Notes: generated by a model from the sequence alone, not told the origin. A stretch of DNA of 64,000 nucleotides from Parvibium lacunae (GCF_003335215.1 NZ_QPGB01000004.1:153550-217549), one strand, 5' to 3'; positions 9,259 through 18,390 are shown, counted from the first letter of the stretch. Program-made: numbers and translations.

Positions 9259-9801
9259 ATGACCGCCGCTCAACATTACAAAATCGTTTTTACTGGCACC
9301 ATGGGGGCAGGTAAGACAACCGCAATTACCGCAATCAGTGAAATCCCCCCCGTTGTCACCGATGTGGCCAATCTGGATCAAGCTGCGTTTGCCAAGGAAA
9401 CGACCACCGTGGGCCTAGACTATGGTGAACTGACCCTCGATGGGCAAGCCAAATTATTGCTCTACGGCACCCCGGGCCAAGATCGCTTCGATTTCATGTG
9501 GCCTATTTTGGCGCAAGGCGCGCTCGGGGTAATTTTACTGGTGGACAACAGCCGCCCTGATCCGTTGGAAGACGTGAGTTATTACTTAAAGCATTTTCGC
9601 GAGCATGCAGAAGAGGGTGCGGTCGTCCTGGGGATAGGACGTACAGAAACACATCGGCGACCAAAGGTAGAACAGTATGCCCAGGCCTTGCAGAGCAAAG
9701 GCTGGCGCCTGCCCATTTTGCAGGTCGACGTCCGCCGCAAAAAAGATGTGTTGATCCTATTGCAAGCACTCATGAGTTCCCTAGAGGCAGGAGCGCGCTG
9801 A
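9259..9801 (+). CDS. MglA/Arf-like small GTPase with non-canonical G motifs
   Basis: 180 residues from ATG 9259; the upstream in-frame extension lies inside the preceding gene. P-loop GTMGAGKT at 13-20, switch I Thr region TTTVGLDYG at 48-56, switch II YGTPGQDRF at 69-77 where the usual Asp of DxxG is Gly, as in MglA-like GTPases. At the G4 position the NKxD guanine-specificity motif is replaced by GIGRTET (125-131). Such bacterial Ras-superfamily proteins pair with roadblock proteins (MglB-type GAPs) and often set cell polarity or pilus activity. The following gene is a roadblock protein overlapping by one base (TGATG), which supports a functional pair. Nucleotide specificity cannot be assumed. 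Confidence 0.85.
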   Translation: MTAAQHYKIVFTGTMGAGKTTAITAISEIPPVVTDVANLDQAAFAKETTTVGLDYGELTLDGQAKLLLYGTPGQDRFDFMWPILAQGALGVILLVDNSRPDPLEDVSYYLKHFREHAEEGAVVLGIGRTETHRRPKVEQYAQALQSKGWRLPILQVDVRRKKDVLILLQALMSSLEAGAR

Positions 9802-10232
9802 TGCAGATCAGTAAGGTCCTGACAGCGATTTGTCAACAGCAACTCAGCAAGCTGCGCCAGCAAATCCCCCCCATTCAAGGGTTGCTGTTGGCAACGGTAG
9901 ATGGGTTTCAGATCGCCTTTGAGTGGTCTGATCCACAAGCAGGTGGGCGCCTGTCTGCCATGACTGCCTCCCTGCATGCGCTCAGCCATACCCTGGCGCG
10001 GGAGGCGGGGGCGGGCGTTTGTCAGTCGATTGTACTGAATGGCCCACACGCCCGCGTGTTAGTGGTTGAGGTACCGAATCTGAGTCAAGCCGCATTAACC
10101 AAAGGCCGACAAAACTCCCCCTTGCTGTTGACGGTCGTGGCTTCCCTAGAGGCGGATTTAACTGAACTGGCCCACGCTGGTCAGGCGATTGCGCAAGAAA
10201 TTGGGCAAAAGTTCTCTCTTTTGCATGAATAA
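9801..10232 (+). CDS. Roadblock/LC7-domain protein (MglB-like)
   Basis: 143 residues starting within the GTPase stop codon. The central IQGLLLATVDGFQIAFEW and the later strands (LSAMTASLHALSHTLA, QSIVLNGPHARVLVVEV, LLLTVVAS) follow the roadblock/LC7 alpha-beta pattern: 'G.L..T.DG..ia' then 'l.A....l' then a dimer-interface helix. In known systems these dimers act as GTPase-activating or positioning partners of MglA-like GTPases. Translational coupling to the GTPase gene strongly suggests that pairing here. It is the last gene of the three-gene module. Confidence 0.85.
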   Translation: MQISKVLTAICQQQLSKLRQQIPPIQGLLLATVDGFQIAFEWSDPQAGGRLSAMTASLHALSHTLAREAGAGVCQSIVLNGPHARVLVVEVPNLSQAALTKGRQNSPLLLTVVASLEADLTELAHAGQAIAQEIGQKFSLLHE

Positions 10233-10350
10233 AGCCCGTCCTGCGATGAGGCGTTGATCCGCGGTCTCTCCACGATGCAATCAGCTTCCTGGTTGAAATC
10301 GAGATTTCTGGCACAATCTAATGCCTTTGACTCAATCAGGGAAAGAAAAT

Positions 10351-11646
10351 ATGGTGCCGCATCTTGTTACTGCACTGCATGGCCCGCTGCTCGCATTAGA
10401 ACAAAAAATTCTCGACGCGGCGCCAGCAGTCGAACGCTGGTTTCGGTTGGAGTGGCAAGAACACACCCCACCGTTTTATTGCTCCGTCGATTTACGCAAT
10501 AGCGGTTTCAAAGTGGCGCCCGTCGACACCAACCTGTTTCCGGGTGGCTTTAATAATCTGGCCCCGGATATGTTGCCCCTCGCCGTGCAGGCGGCGATGG
10601 CGGCAATTGAGAAAATTTGTCCAGACGCGCGTAACCTCTTGCTGATCCCTGAGCGGCATACCCGCAATCAATTCTATTTGCAGAATGTGCAGCGCCTAAC
10701 TCAAATTTTGCGCCAAACCGGGTTAAATGTTCGCTTGGGCTCGCTTTCTGAAGAGATCACCGAACCGACTACCTTGACATTAAATGATGGCAGTGAGTTA
10801 CTGCTAGAGCCCTTAGTGCGCCAAGGGCGGCGCTTGGGTCTCAAGGATTTCGACCCCTGTACGATTTTATTGAATAATGATTTATCGGCAGGCGCACCAC
10901 GCGTATTGCAACATTTAAACGAACAATTCGTCTTGCCCCCCCTGCATGCGGGCTGGACAGTGCGCCGTAAATCGACGCATTTCTCTGCCTACGACGATGT
11001 CGCAAAAAAGTTTGCCAAAGCGTTTGACCTTGATCCTTGGATGCTGAATCCTCTCCATGCCGCTTGTGATGAAGTGGATTTTCATGCGGGCGTCGGGATT
11101 GATTGTTTAGCCACTCAAGTAGAAACCTTATTGAAAAAAATTCGCAGTAAATACCGCGAGTACGGCATCAAGGAAACGCCTTACGTGGTTATTAAAGCTG
11201 ATGCGGGTACCTATGGCATGGGCATTATGACGGTGCGTGACCCGATTGAATTGACCCAACTCAATCGCAAACAGCGCAATAAAATGGCGGTCGTTAAAGA
11301 AGGTTTGAATGTCAGCCAAGTGATTCTGCAAGAAGGGGTTCACACCTTCGAGTCGATTAATGAGGCCGTCGCTGAGCCAGTGGTCTATATGATTGATCGT
11401 TATGTCGTGGGAGGCTTTTACCGCGTGCATACAGAACGTGGCGCCGATGAAAACTTAAATGCCCCCGGGATGCATTTCCAACCGCTGGCTTTTGCCAATA
11501 GCTGTAATTTGCCAGACTGTAATTCCGCATTGAGCGCTGGCCCCAATCGTTTTTATATGTATGGCGTGATTGCGAGACTGGCGCTGCTCGCGGCGTCGCT
11601 GGAGCTGGAAAGAACCGATCCTGATCAAGAAAAATATACAGGTTAA
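10351..11646 (+). CDS. gshA: Glutamate-cysteine ligase (proteobacterial gshA_ferroox type)
   Basis: 431 residues. I choose ATG 10351 because of tcagggaaag eight bases upstream; ATG 10321 sits right beside a possible -10 (cacaat) and has no RBS. The sequence follows the TIGR02049 glutamate-cysteine ligase family (FYCSVDLRNSGFKVAPVDTN, HFNEQF-like, KADAGTYGMGIM, ILQEGV). It makes gamma-glutamylcysteine from glutamate, cysteine and ATP, the first step to glutathione. gshB follows after two bases, so both steps are co-translated. This family differs from the E. coli GshA fold. Confidence 0.93.
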   Translation: MVPHLVTALHGPLLALEQKILDAAPAVERWFRLEWQEHTPPFYCSVDLRNSGFKVAPVDTNLFPGGFNNLAPDMLPLAVQAAMAAIEKICPDARNLLLIPERHTRNQFYLQNVQRLTQILRQTGLNVRLGSLSEEITEPTTLTLNDGSELLLEPLVRQGRRLGLKDFDPCTILLNNDLSAGAPRVLQHLNEQFVLPPLHAGWTVRRKSTHFSAYDDVAKKFAKAFDLDPWMLNPLHAACDEVDFHAGVGIDCLATQVETLLKKIRSKYREYGIKETPYVVIKADAGTYGMGIMTVRDPIELTQLNRKQRNKMAVVKEGLNVSQVILQEGVHTFESINEAVAEPVVYMIDRYVVGGFYRVHTERGADENLNAPGMHFQPLAFANSCNLPDCNSALSAGPNRFYMYGVIARLALLAASLELERTDPDQEKYTG

Positions 11647-11648
11647 TC

Positions 11649-12581
11649 ATGGACTTGCTTTTTATCATCGACCCACTGCCCAGCCTGAAAATCTACAAAG
11701 ATTCTAGCTACGCGATGATGCGTGAAGCAGCCCAGCGTGGGCACCAGCTGCATATTGCTTATTTAGAGGACTTAGCGGTGCAGCAAGGTCAGGTGGTGGC
11801 GCGAGCAACTCCACTAGCTTTACAGGAAGGGCCTGACTGGTATCACTGTGGCGCGGCGACTCACCGCACTTTGGCCAGCTTTGATGCGGTGTTGATGCGG
11901 AAAGACCCACCGTTTGATCTGGAATACTTGTACGCCACCCATTTGTTGCAACAAGCGGTGCAGGCGGGGGCAAAGGTCTGGAACGACCCGCAGGCGTTGC
12001 GGGACCACAATGAAAAATTGGCCATTCTGACCTTTCCCCAATTCACCGCGCCGACCTTGGTCGCCAAGTCGGCCACGACACTGAAAGCGTTTATCGCCGA
12101 GCAGGAAGAGGTGGTGTTGAAACCCCTGGATGGTATGGGGGGGAGCGGCATTTTTCGGGTGCGTGTCAACGATCCGAACCTCAGTGTGATTCTCGAAACC
12201 ATGACGCGCCAAGGGCAACAAACCATTATGGCGCAGCGCTATTTGCCGCAGATTGAAGCGGGTGATAAGCGGATTTTATTGATCGCAGGCAAGCCCGTTC
12301 CCTATTGCCTGGCACGCATTCCTGCTCCCGGCGAAACCCGCGGTAATCTCGCCGCTGGTGGTACCGGACGCGCCCAAGCTCTCTCTGCAAGCGATCTCGA
12401 GATCGCCAACACGCTCGGCCCGATTCTCTGGGCGCGCGGGTTGTTTTTAGTTGGTTTGGATGTGATTGGTACGCACTTGACAGAAATCAACGTAACCAGC
12501 CCCACCTGTTTTCAAGAAATTACACAACAAACCGGCTTTAATGTCGCCCAGCACTTCATAGAAGCACTAGAATTAGTCTAA
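11649..12581 (+). CDS. gshB: Glutathione synthetase
   Basis: 310 residues, the usual GshB length. N-terminal pre-ATP-grasp domain (LLFIIDPLPSLKIYKDSSYAM), the ATP-grasp core with VVLKPLDGMGGSGIFRV (ATP-binding glycine loop), GDKRILLIAGKPVPYCLARIP and the metal-binding end GLFLVGLDVIGTHLTEINVTSPT. It adds glycine to gamma-glutamylcysteine in the cytoplasm. It lies two bases after gshA and twenty bases before the PTS genes, the standard betaproteobacterial order gshA-gshB-EIIA-ptsH-ptsI. Confidence 0.96.
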   Translation: MDLLFIIDPLPSLKIYKDSSYAMMREAAQRGHQLHIAYLEDLAVQQGQVVARATPLALQEGPDWYHCGAATHRTLASFDAVLMRKDPPFDLEYLYATHLLQQAVQAGAKVWNDPQALRDHNEKLAILTFPQFTAPTLVAKSATTLKAFIAEQEEVVLKPLDGMGGSGIFRVRVNDPNLSVILETMTRQGQQTIMAQRYLPQIEAGDKRILLIAGKPVPYCLARIPAPGETRGNLAAGGTGRAQALSASDLEIANTLGPILWARGLFLVGLDVIGTHLTEINVTSPTCFQEITQQTGFNVAQHFIEALELV

Positions 12582-12601
12582 TTTCCTAACTGGCGATATC
12601 C

Positions 12602-13093
12602 ATGATCGGTATTCTTATCATCAGCCATGCGCCCCTTGGCGCGGCGCTCGTGGCGTGTGCCAAGCATGTTTTTAGTGAGCCACCAGAACACTTTGCCGTC
12701 TTGGATGTTGTCCCCGATACGGAACCACAGCTTTTGATGCAGCAGGCGACAACTTTGACCAAACAAGTGAATGCCGGCCAAGGGGTGCTGGTCCTGACCG
12801 ATTTGTTTGGCGGGACCCCTTCTAACATTGCAACCCAGCTCGGTGCAGCGGCGGCAGCGGGCGGCGCCAGCGAACGGGTGGCGGTGATCACCGGCGTGAA
12901 TCTGCCCATGTTGCTGCGAGCAATTACCTACCGACATACGGACCTTGCAACCGTTGTTGAAAAAGCCATGAGTGGGGCGACCAATGGCATAGTGAACTTG
13001 GTTTCCAAGGCACCCCAGGCACAAACTAGAAAATTCAATGATTCTTCAGGAGGAGATGGCAATGGTGCAAGCGGAAACGACCATAGTCAATAA
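12602..13093 (+). CDS. PTS EIIA component, mannose/fructose (Man) family
   Basis: 163 residues. It starts MIGILIISHAPLGAAL with the phospho-acceptor His9, and has the family segments VLVLTDLFGGTPSNIA and VAVITGVNLPMLLRA. No EIIB/EIIC partner lies nearby, so this is likely the regulatory PTS branch of betaproteobacteria, which lacks sugar transport. The last ~20 residues (rich in Ser, Gly, Asn, Asp) are encoded by a 32-base overlap into ptsH, giving a longer tail than the family usually has and probably translational coupling. It receives phosphate from HPr. Confidence 0.92.
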   Translation: MIGILIISHAPLGAALVACAKHVFSEPPEHFAVLDVVPDTEPQLLMQQATTLTKQVNAGQGVLVLTDLFGGTPSNIATQLGAAAAAGGASERVAVITGVNLPMLLRAITYRHTDLATVVEKAMSGATNGIVNLVSKAPQAQTRKFNDSSGGDGNGASGNDHSQ

Positions 13094-13331
13094 ATTGGGC
13101 TTACACGCTCGGGCGTCAGCGAAATTAACCCAAACTGCCGGCAAGTTCCAATCGGAGGTATGGATCGCCAAGGGCAGTCGCAAAGTCAATGCAAAAAGCA
13201 TTATGGGTGTGATGATGCTGGCGGCCGGTAAAGGGTCGGTGGTTCAGCTCGAAGCCAGCGGGGTCGATGAACAGGCGGCGGTTGACGCCTTGTTGGCGTT
13301 GATTGCCAATAAATTCGACGAAGGCGAATAA
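13062..13331 (+). CDS. ptsH: Phosphocarrier protein HPr
   Basis: 89 residues from ATG 13062. This start puts the active histidine exactly at 15 (GLHARAS) and the regulatory serine at 46 (KSIMGVMM), as in HPr of other bacteria, and has AGGAGG eight bases upstream; the earlier in-frame starts at 13038 and 13056 do not fit. Ser46 suggests possible HPr kinase control, but no kinase gene is in the window. It relays phosphate from EI (next gene, four bases on) to the EIIA protein encoded upstream. Confidence 0.95.
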   Translation: MVQAETTIVNKLGLHARASAKLTQTAGKFQSEVWIAKGSRKVNAKSIMGVMMLAAGKGSVVQLEASGVDEQAAVDALLALIANKFDEGE

Positions 13332-13334
13332 ACG

Positions 13335-15074
13335 ATGGCGTTTACCCTCCACGGCATTGCAGTATCGCGCGGGATCGCGATTGGACGTTCACATTTACTC
13401 TCGTCCGCGACGGCGGAGGTCGCCCATTATCTAATTCAGGAAAATGCCGTTGAAGATGAAATTGCGCGCTTTAATGCGGCAGTTGGATCCGTCCATGAAG
13501 AGTTAGCCACCCTCAAGGGTGAACTGCCTGCAGATGCCCCCCCGGAATTAGCCGCTTTTCTCGAGTTGCATTCATTAATTCTGTCAGATCATTTATTGTC
13601 CGCTGAACCACGCCGCTGGATTCAAGAGCGACACTACAACGCCGAATGGGCACTGACAACCCAAATGGAAGCGGTGGTCGCGCAGTTTGATGCGATTGAA
13701 GATGAGTATATGCGCGAGCGTGGCAATGATGTGCGACAAGTGGTGGATCGGGTCTTAAGGGCACTCACCGGGATGTATAACACCCTGCCAGAGCATGACG
13801 AAACGGCCGCTGCAGAGATGCTGTTAGTCGCGCACGACATTGCGCCGCATGACATGCTGCAATTTAAAGATCACCGATTTGCCGGTTTTGTCACTGACCT
13901 TGGTGGCGTAACCTCGCATACCGCGATTGTTGCGCGTAGCCTGGGCATTCCTGCGGTCGTTGGCTTGCAAAGCGCGCGGCATTTGATCAAGCAAGACGAG
14001 TGGATCATTGTTGATGGTGATGCCGGCGTGGTGATTGTCGATCCAGATCCGCTGGTGCTGGAAGAATATCGCGTTCGTCAAAGCGAGCTCGAGCTTGATA
14101 AAAAGCGTTTACGCCGTTTGCGTGGCATGGCCGCGCAAACGATGGATGGCACCACGGTTGAGCTACATGCCAATATTGAACTACCCGCAGATGTGCCGGC
14201 GGCGCTCGATGCCGGCGCAACTGGGGTGGGCTTATTCCGCACCGAGTTTTTATTTATGAATCGCGAGACTTTGCCGGATGAGGAAGAGCAGTTCGTCGCT
14301 TACCGGCAAGTAGTCGAGCAAATGCCACACTATCCGATTACCATCCGTACGCTGGATATTGGCGCTGATAAATCCTTTGGCAGCAGCCTGGATGCAGGGC
14401 ATGCGGTTTCAATTAATCCAGCGCTTGGTTTACGGGCGATTCGCTATTGTTTAGCCGAACCACCGCTGTTTTTAACGCAACTGCGGGCGATTTTACGGGC
14501 CAGCGCGTTTGGCAAAATCAAGTTATTGATTCCGATGCTGGCGCATGCCCATGAAATCGATCAAAGCTTGGCCTTAATTGAGCAGGCCAAAGCCCAGCTG
14601 CGTAAACGTGGCCAGGCCTTTGATGACACGATTCCGGTCGGCGGCATGATTGAAATTCCAGCAGCGGTGCTGGCGATTGGCTTATTTACCAAGCGTCTGC
14701 AATTCCTGTCTATTGGCACCAATGACCTGATTCAATATGCCCTCGCCATTGATCGTGCCGATAATGCGGTCGCCCATTTATACGATCCATTACACCCGGC
14801 GATTTTGCAACTCTTAAGCCTTACCATCCAAGCCGGTGCGCGGGCCGGGCTGCCCGTTTCCGTTTGTGGCGAAATGGCGGGTGAACCAAAATTGACGCGC
14901 CTGCTGTTGGGGTTGGGCTTGCGCCAATTTTCTATGCATCCCTCGCAACTGCTGATGGTCAAGCAGGAAATCTTGCGCGCCGACTTGCCCAGCATTGAGG
15001 CGATTGTGAAAAAGATGCTGAAAGCCCAAGAGCCAGACAAGATTCGGGAGTGGGTGCAGCAGCTTGTTACTTAG
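13335..15074 (+). CDS. ptsI: Phosphoenolpyruvate-protein phosphotransferase (PTS enzyme I)
   Basis: 579 residues. N-terminal HPr-binding/phosphohistidine domains with the active His195 in GGVTSHTAIVARSLGIPAVVG-type signature, and a C-terminal PEP-utilising TIM barrel (GVGLFRTEFLFM, RTLDIGADK, SIGTNDLIQYALAIDR, VSVCGEMAG with the catalytic Cys). It has no GAF domain, so it is the ordinary EI rather than the nitrogen-type EI(Ntr). It starts the relay PEP -> EI -> HPr -> EIIA(Man). End of the gsh-pts operon; the following gene is convergent. Confidence 0.95.
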   Translation: MAFTLHGIAVSRGIAIGRSHLLSSATAEVAHYLIQENAVEDEIARFNAAVGSVHEELATLKGELPADAPPELAAFLELHSLILSDHLLSAEPRRWIQERHYNAEWALTTQMEAVVAQFDAIEDEYMRERGNDVRQVVDRVLRALTGMYNTLPEHDETAAAEMLLVAHDIAPHDMLQFKDHRFAGFVTDLGGVTSHTAIVARSLGIPAVVGLQSARHLIKQDEWIIVDGDAGVVIVDPDPLVLEEYRVRQSELELDKKRLRRLRGMAAQTMDGTTVELHANIELPADVPAALDAGATGVGLFRTEFLFMNRETLPDEEEQFVAYRQVVEQMPHYPITIRTLDIGADKSFGSSLDAGHAVSINPALGLRAIRYCLAEPPLFLTQLRAILRASAFGKIKLLIPMLAHAHEIDQSLALIEQAKAQLRKRGQAFDDTIPVGGMIEIPAAVLAIGLFTKRLQFLSIGTNDLIQYALAIDRADNAVAHLYDPLHPAILQLLSLTIQAGARAGLPVSVCGEMAGEPKLTRLLLGLGLRQFSMHPSQLLMVKQEILRADLPSIEAIVKKMLKAQEPDKIREWVQQLVT

Positions 15075-15100
15075 TGGCGCAAAGATAGCGTGAAGGTTGG

Positions 15101-15526
15101 CTAATCCTGATTCGATTGATCTTCGGGCAGATAGCCCGCCGGATCGTCGGCGACATGATCTGCATGCGCAATCAACAGCGCCAAGGGAATCGTGTCTAAT
15201 GCCGCCAGATGCGTGGCTTCTAAGACGACGCGCGGGGCACACCCCCCTTCATAGGCTTCCAACCAGCGGCGGGCGCATAAGCACCAGCGATCACCAGGTT
15301 TTAGCCCTGGAAAGTCATACGCCGGGCGTGGGGTCGATAAATCGTTACCCCGTAACATTGAATAAGCCAGAAACGCCGCCGTCACAATCGCACACACCGT
15401 ATGCGACCCAGAATCGCCAGCCACAGCCTGACAACAGCCATCGCGCAGATACCCGGTGCGCGGCGTTAATCCACATAATTTGAGTGGCCCACCCAAGACA
15501 TTTTTTGCTGTTTCTGTTGCCGCCAT
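15101..15526 (-). CDS. DUF2237 family protein
   Basis: 141 residues starting at ATG 15526 with AAGGGAG upstream; a longer reading to 15604 runs into the lysE-like gene. Matches the DUF2237 pattern: NVLGGPLKLCGLTPRTGYLRDGCC, DSGSHTVCAIVT, FLAYSMLRGNDLSTP, FPGLKPGDRWCLCARRW and a C-terminal VVLEATH. Cys residues in LC, GCC and CLC are conserved in the family and could bind metal. The function is unknown. It is probably co-transcribed with the upstream LysE-type exporter (34-base gap). Confidence 0.85.
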   Translation of the reverse strand: MAATETAKNVLGGPLKLCGLTPRTGYLRDGCCQAVAGDSGSHTVCAIVTAAFLAYSMLRGNDLSTPRPAYDFPGLKPGDRWCLCARRWLEAYEGGCAPRVVLEATHLAALDTIPLALLIAHADHVADDPAGYLPEDQSNQD

Positions 15527-15560
15527 GCTGACTCCCTTGACCGATTTACCAGTGCGTCGC

Positions 15561-16211
15561 TTAGGTAATGCCATTCGCGCTGCGCTTGAAGCACAGCACG
15601 CCAATTCCCGCCACCATTAAGACCCCACCGAAGAAACGTTGCTGAATTTTCTGTGCAGCACTGCTTTTAAACCAGCGCTGCAAGTGGGCAGCCAGCAGGG
15701 CATAGCCATGCATGACGATTAGGTCAACCGTCGTCATGGTGAGGGCCATACAAATAAACTGATTGAGTTGCGGCGCATTCGGATCAATGAACTGTGGGAG
15801 CACCGCCACCATAAAAACAATTCCTTTGGGGTTCGTTGCATTGGTTAAAAAGCCATACAAAAAGCGTTGTCGCGCGCCTAAAATCTGCTTATCACCAGCC
15901 GCTGATGATTCAGCTTGAGGTTGTCTGCTGGCTTGGCGCCATTGCTGCCAGCCAATATAAAAAAGATAGCCTGCGCCAATCCATTTGACGGTACTAAAAG
16001 CCATTTCAGACGCTAACAGTAATGTGCCGACCCCCGCCATGGCGAGCGCCATGATCAACAACAAACCCGCTTGCAACCCTAAAATCGTGATGCTGGTTTG
16101 ACGCAGGCCGTAATTCAGGCCGTGGTTCATCGAAATAACCGCACCATTGCCCGGTGATAAGGCAATTACCCAGCAAGCAAAAAAATAGGGTAGCCAGAGG
16201 TCCAGTGTCAT
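15561..16211 (-). CDS. LysE/RhtB-family amino-acid exporter
   Basis: 216 residues from ATG 16211 (MTLDLWLPYFFACWVIALSPG), preceded by aggaaag; the open frame further upstream lies within the MFS gene. Six predicted membrane helices, the family start WVIALSPGNGAVISM (PGP-like motif is PGN here), the central RFLYGFLTNATNPKGIVFMVAVLPQF and a C-terminal FFGGVLMVAGIGVL. Members export amino acids or small metabolites by proton antiport. The substrate cannot be inferred from sequence. It sits between an MFS permease and DUF2237 on the same strand. Confidence 0.9.
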   Translation of the reverse strand: MTLDLWLPYFFACWVIALSPGNGAVISMNHGLNYGLRQTSITILGLQAGLLLIMALAMAGVGTLLLASEMAFSTVKWIGAGYLFYIGWQQWRQASRQPQAESSAAGDKQILGARQRFLYGFLTNATNPKGIVFMVAVLPQFIDPNAPQLNQFICMALTMTTVDLIVMHGYALLAAHLQRWFKSSAAQKIQQRFFGGVLMVAGIGVLCFKRSANGIT

Positions 16212-16239
16212 GTGATCTTTCCTCGCTCTCGTTGATGAA

Positions 16240-17538
16240 TCAAGCGCTACCAAGTCTAGCCGGGTTTGCGCGCTGCCGGCGGGCGATAAACCATAGCAGC
16301 GCAGCAAGTTGACACGCCAATAGCGCGCCAAAGCTGGCTTGATAAGCAATACCCTCCGCCCAGCCGCCCGCACGCAGCGCATCAATCCCGATACCTAACC
16401 CCCATTGCACGACAAAGGCACCAAAGAAAATCATGAAATTCAAGGCGGTTGTTGCCCGCCCACTCATGTGTATCGGGAAATGTAAGTTGATCGCGGTGTA
16501 GCCCAGCGACATGACACAGGTACTCACACTATACCCAATCCACCACGCTTCCGCGTGTTGCGGTCCAAACCAGATAATCCCCGCCAATAAGCCCTGTGAT
16601 AAAGCCATGCCGGCTGTCATCGCGTGCGCCAAGGGGATCTGCCGTTGCATCAGCCAGCGTGCGAGCCAGCCTAAAAAGAAATAACTCACGAGCAGCGCAA
16701 TGCCCATATGGAACAGCGTTTGCGCGCTGGCATGGGCGTTTAAGCCGCTGACCCGCTGCATCCATGGCCCTGCCCATAGCCCTTGAATCGCCATAAAGCC
16801 CCCGTGGATAAAAAAGGCAGGAGGCGCATAACGCCAGAAAGTAGCGCTACGTAGAATCTGTTGAAATCCTTGCCATTGCTGATGCCATGATTCCTGCTGT
16901 TTAGGCAGAGAGCCATGCGCTGATGCCGCTGCATGATTAGGTAGCAGCGTAGCTTGCAAACAGAGGGCAAGTAACAGCAGGCCTGCGATCAACCAAAATA
17001 GTCCACGCCAACCCACGATTGGTAAGGCATAGCTCACGGGTAGGGTGGCTGAGAGCGCCCCAGCGGTACCGACCATCAACATCCAAGAAGAAAGAGGCGC
17101 TTGCCATTTTTCTGCAAACCATTGGCGGTAGCCCTTATAAGGGGCCATCAGACATGCCGACACCCCAACCCCGATCGCGGCCCGCGCCAAACACAGCATG
17201 AAAAAATTAGGCGCCAAAGCGAATAGCACGCTCCCTGCTGCCGCGACCAGCAGCAAGCAGACTTCCACCCGCTTGGGACCATAACGATCAAGCAGCAGAC
17301 CCAACGGTAATTGCATGCTGGCAAAGGTCAAAAAATACAAACTGCTTAAGAAACCCAATTGTGCGCTACTGACGCCCAGCTCGAGTTGAAGCGGCACCCC
17401 AATGACAGCATTAACCGCCCGGAGTCCGTAAGATAGCCAGTACGCAAGGGCAAAACTGACAAAAATAGCGACTGAGCGTGAGCGCGTAAAAGGGGGCAGA
17501 GCGGTAGGCAGAGACGGGGTTGAGAAGGGGCTTAACAT
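16240..17538 (-). CDS. MFS transporter
   Basis: 432 residues with twelve hydrophobic segments. The N terminus (SRSVAIFVSFALAYWLSYGLRAVNAV) and the loop 2-3 motif LPLGLLLDRYGPKRVE are typical of the major facilitator superfamily; the second half opens with a long loop rich in Gln and His (PKQQESWHQQWQGFQQ). No clear Shine-Dalgarno stands before ATG 17538. The substrate is unknown. Same strand as, and 28 bases upstream of, the LysE-type gene, so a joint export operon is possible. Confidence 0.88.
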   Translation of the reverse strand: MLSPFSTPSLPTALPPFTRSRSVAIFVSFALAYWLSYGLRAVNAVIGVPLQLELGVSSAQLGFLSSLYFLTFASMQLPLGLLLDRYGPKRVEVCLLLVAAAGSVLFALAPNFFMLCLARAAIGVGVSACLMAPYKGYRQWFAEKWQAPLSSWMLMVGTAGALSATLPVSYALPIVGWRGLFWLIAGLLLLALCLQATLLPNHAAASAHGSLPKQQESWHQQWQGFQQILRSATFWRYAPPAFFIHGGFMAIQGLWAGPWMQRVSGLNAHASAQTLFHMGIALLVSYFFLGWLARWLMQRQIPLAHAMTAGMALSQGLLAGIIWFGPQHAEAWWIGYSVSTCVMSLGYTAINLHFPIHMSGRATTALNFMIFFGAFVVQWGLGIGIDALRAGGWAEGIAYQASFGALLACQLAALLWFIARRQRANPARLGSA

Positions 17539-17563
17539 TATTTATCGGCGCTTGCTGGAGAGC

Positions 17564-18223
17564 TTAATGGGGCTGAATCAATTCAAAACCTTGTAAAAAG
17601 GTGTCGACTTGGTCGGGCAGCCAAGCTGCTGCTGGTCCGATGACGAGAGCGGCATAGACGCCCCCACCGGTTGCCGACGTTGCCGAGGCAGGTGAGATAG
17701 GCCCGATAAGCCCAGCGGGCAGCAATCCACTGCGCAGCTGCAGCCGGTAGGGTTGGCCTTGGTGTTCCCCTCGCGCTTCTTGCCAAATTTCATGCAGGAT
17801 CGGTTGCCCCGCGCGGGTCGGTGCCGTCAGCGGCAAGACGGCGTGTTGGGCACGAATATTGGTTGACCATGACAACAACAGCGCTTGCTGAATCTGCTCT
17901 AGCTGAGCGCGATCCGTTGGCGCGGGGCTGGTCACAATCGCTACCGCAAATAAGGTATCGCCAATTTTTGCCGATTGCAGTGAGAGCGGGTAGTCGGCCC
18001 CAGCCAAGGGTATGGCCCGGGTTGCACTGACGGGCTTCGCCGGAAACAGCGCACGATAGGGATAGGTAGGATGCTGCAGCTGTCGCCAATCATAAGTTGG
18101 GCTGCAAGCAGATAATGCGATCAAAGTGCCGATCGTCAAACAGCCTTGAGCCAACCATCGCCACAGCGGTGAGGAGAATAAGCGCATCAATAAACGGGGT
18201 AGAAACAACATGGGCAGACACAT
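17564..18223 (-). CDS. Lipoprotein of unknown function
   Basis: About 219 residues from ATG 18223; other in-frame ATGs (18211, 18187) are equally possible because none has a good RBS. The N terminus has a hydrophobic stretch ending in a lipobox (IALSAC), so the mature protein would begin at Cys and be anchored to a membrane. The body (YDWRQLQHPTYPYRALFPAKPVS and following) resembles small exported proteins that measure or bind at the envelope, but I do not recognise a family. It ends 25 bases before the MFS start on the same strand. Confidence 0.6.
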   Translation of the reverse strand: MCLPMLFLPRLLMRLFSSPLWRWLAQGCLTIGTLIALSACSPTYDWRQLQHPTYPYRALFPAKPVSATRAIPLAGADYPLSLQSAKIGDTLFAVAIVTSPAPTDRAQLEQIQQALLLSWSTNIRAQHAVLPLTAPTRAGQPILHEIWQEARGEHQGQPYRLQLRSGLLPAGLIGPISPASATSATGGGVYAALVIGPAAAWLPDQVDTFLQGFELIQPH

Positions 18224-18390
18224 CAAGCAGACAAGTTACAATCATACGCGTTCGTGCCACTGCGCGTAGTCCGCTTGCGTAAAATTCGTTGCGGCGCATT
18301 GCCGCATTGTCGCCAAGCCGCTGCGCTAACAAAGACACCTTCCCGCCTTCCTCACCGAGGATTAGGCCGCCTCTTTTTCTAACAGGTATC

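Noticed and set aside
10321..10350. Earlier ATG for gshA
   Set aside because: No ribosome site and adjacent to a probable -10; ATG 10351 has gggaaag at proper distance.
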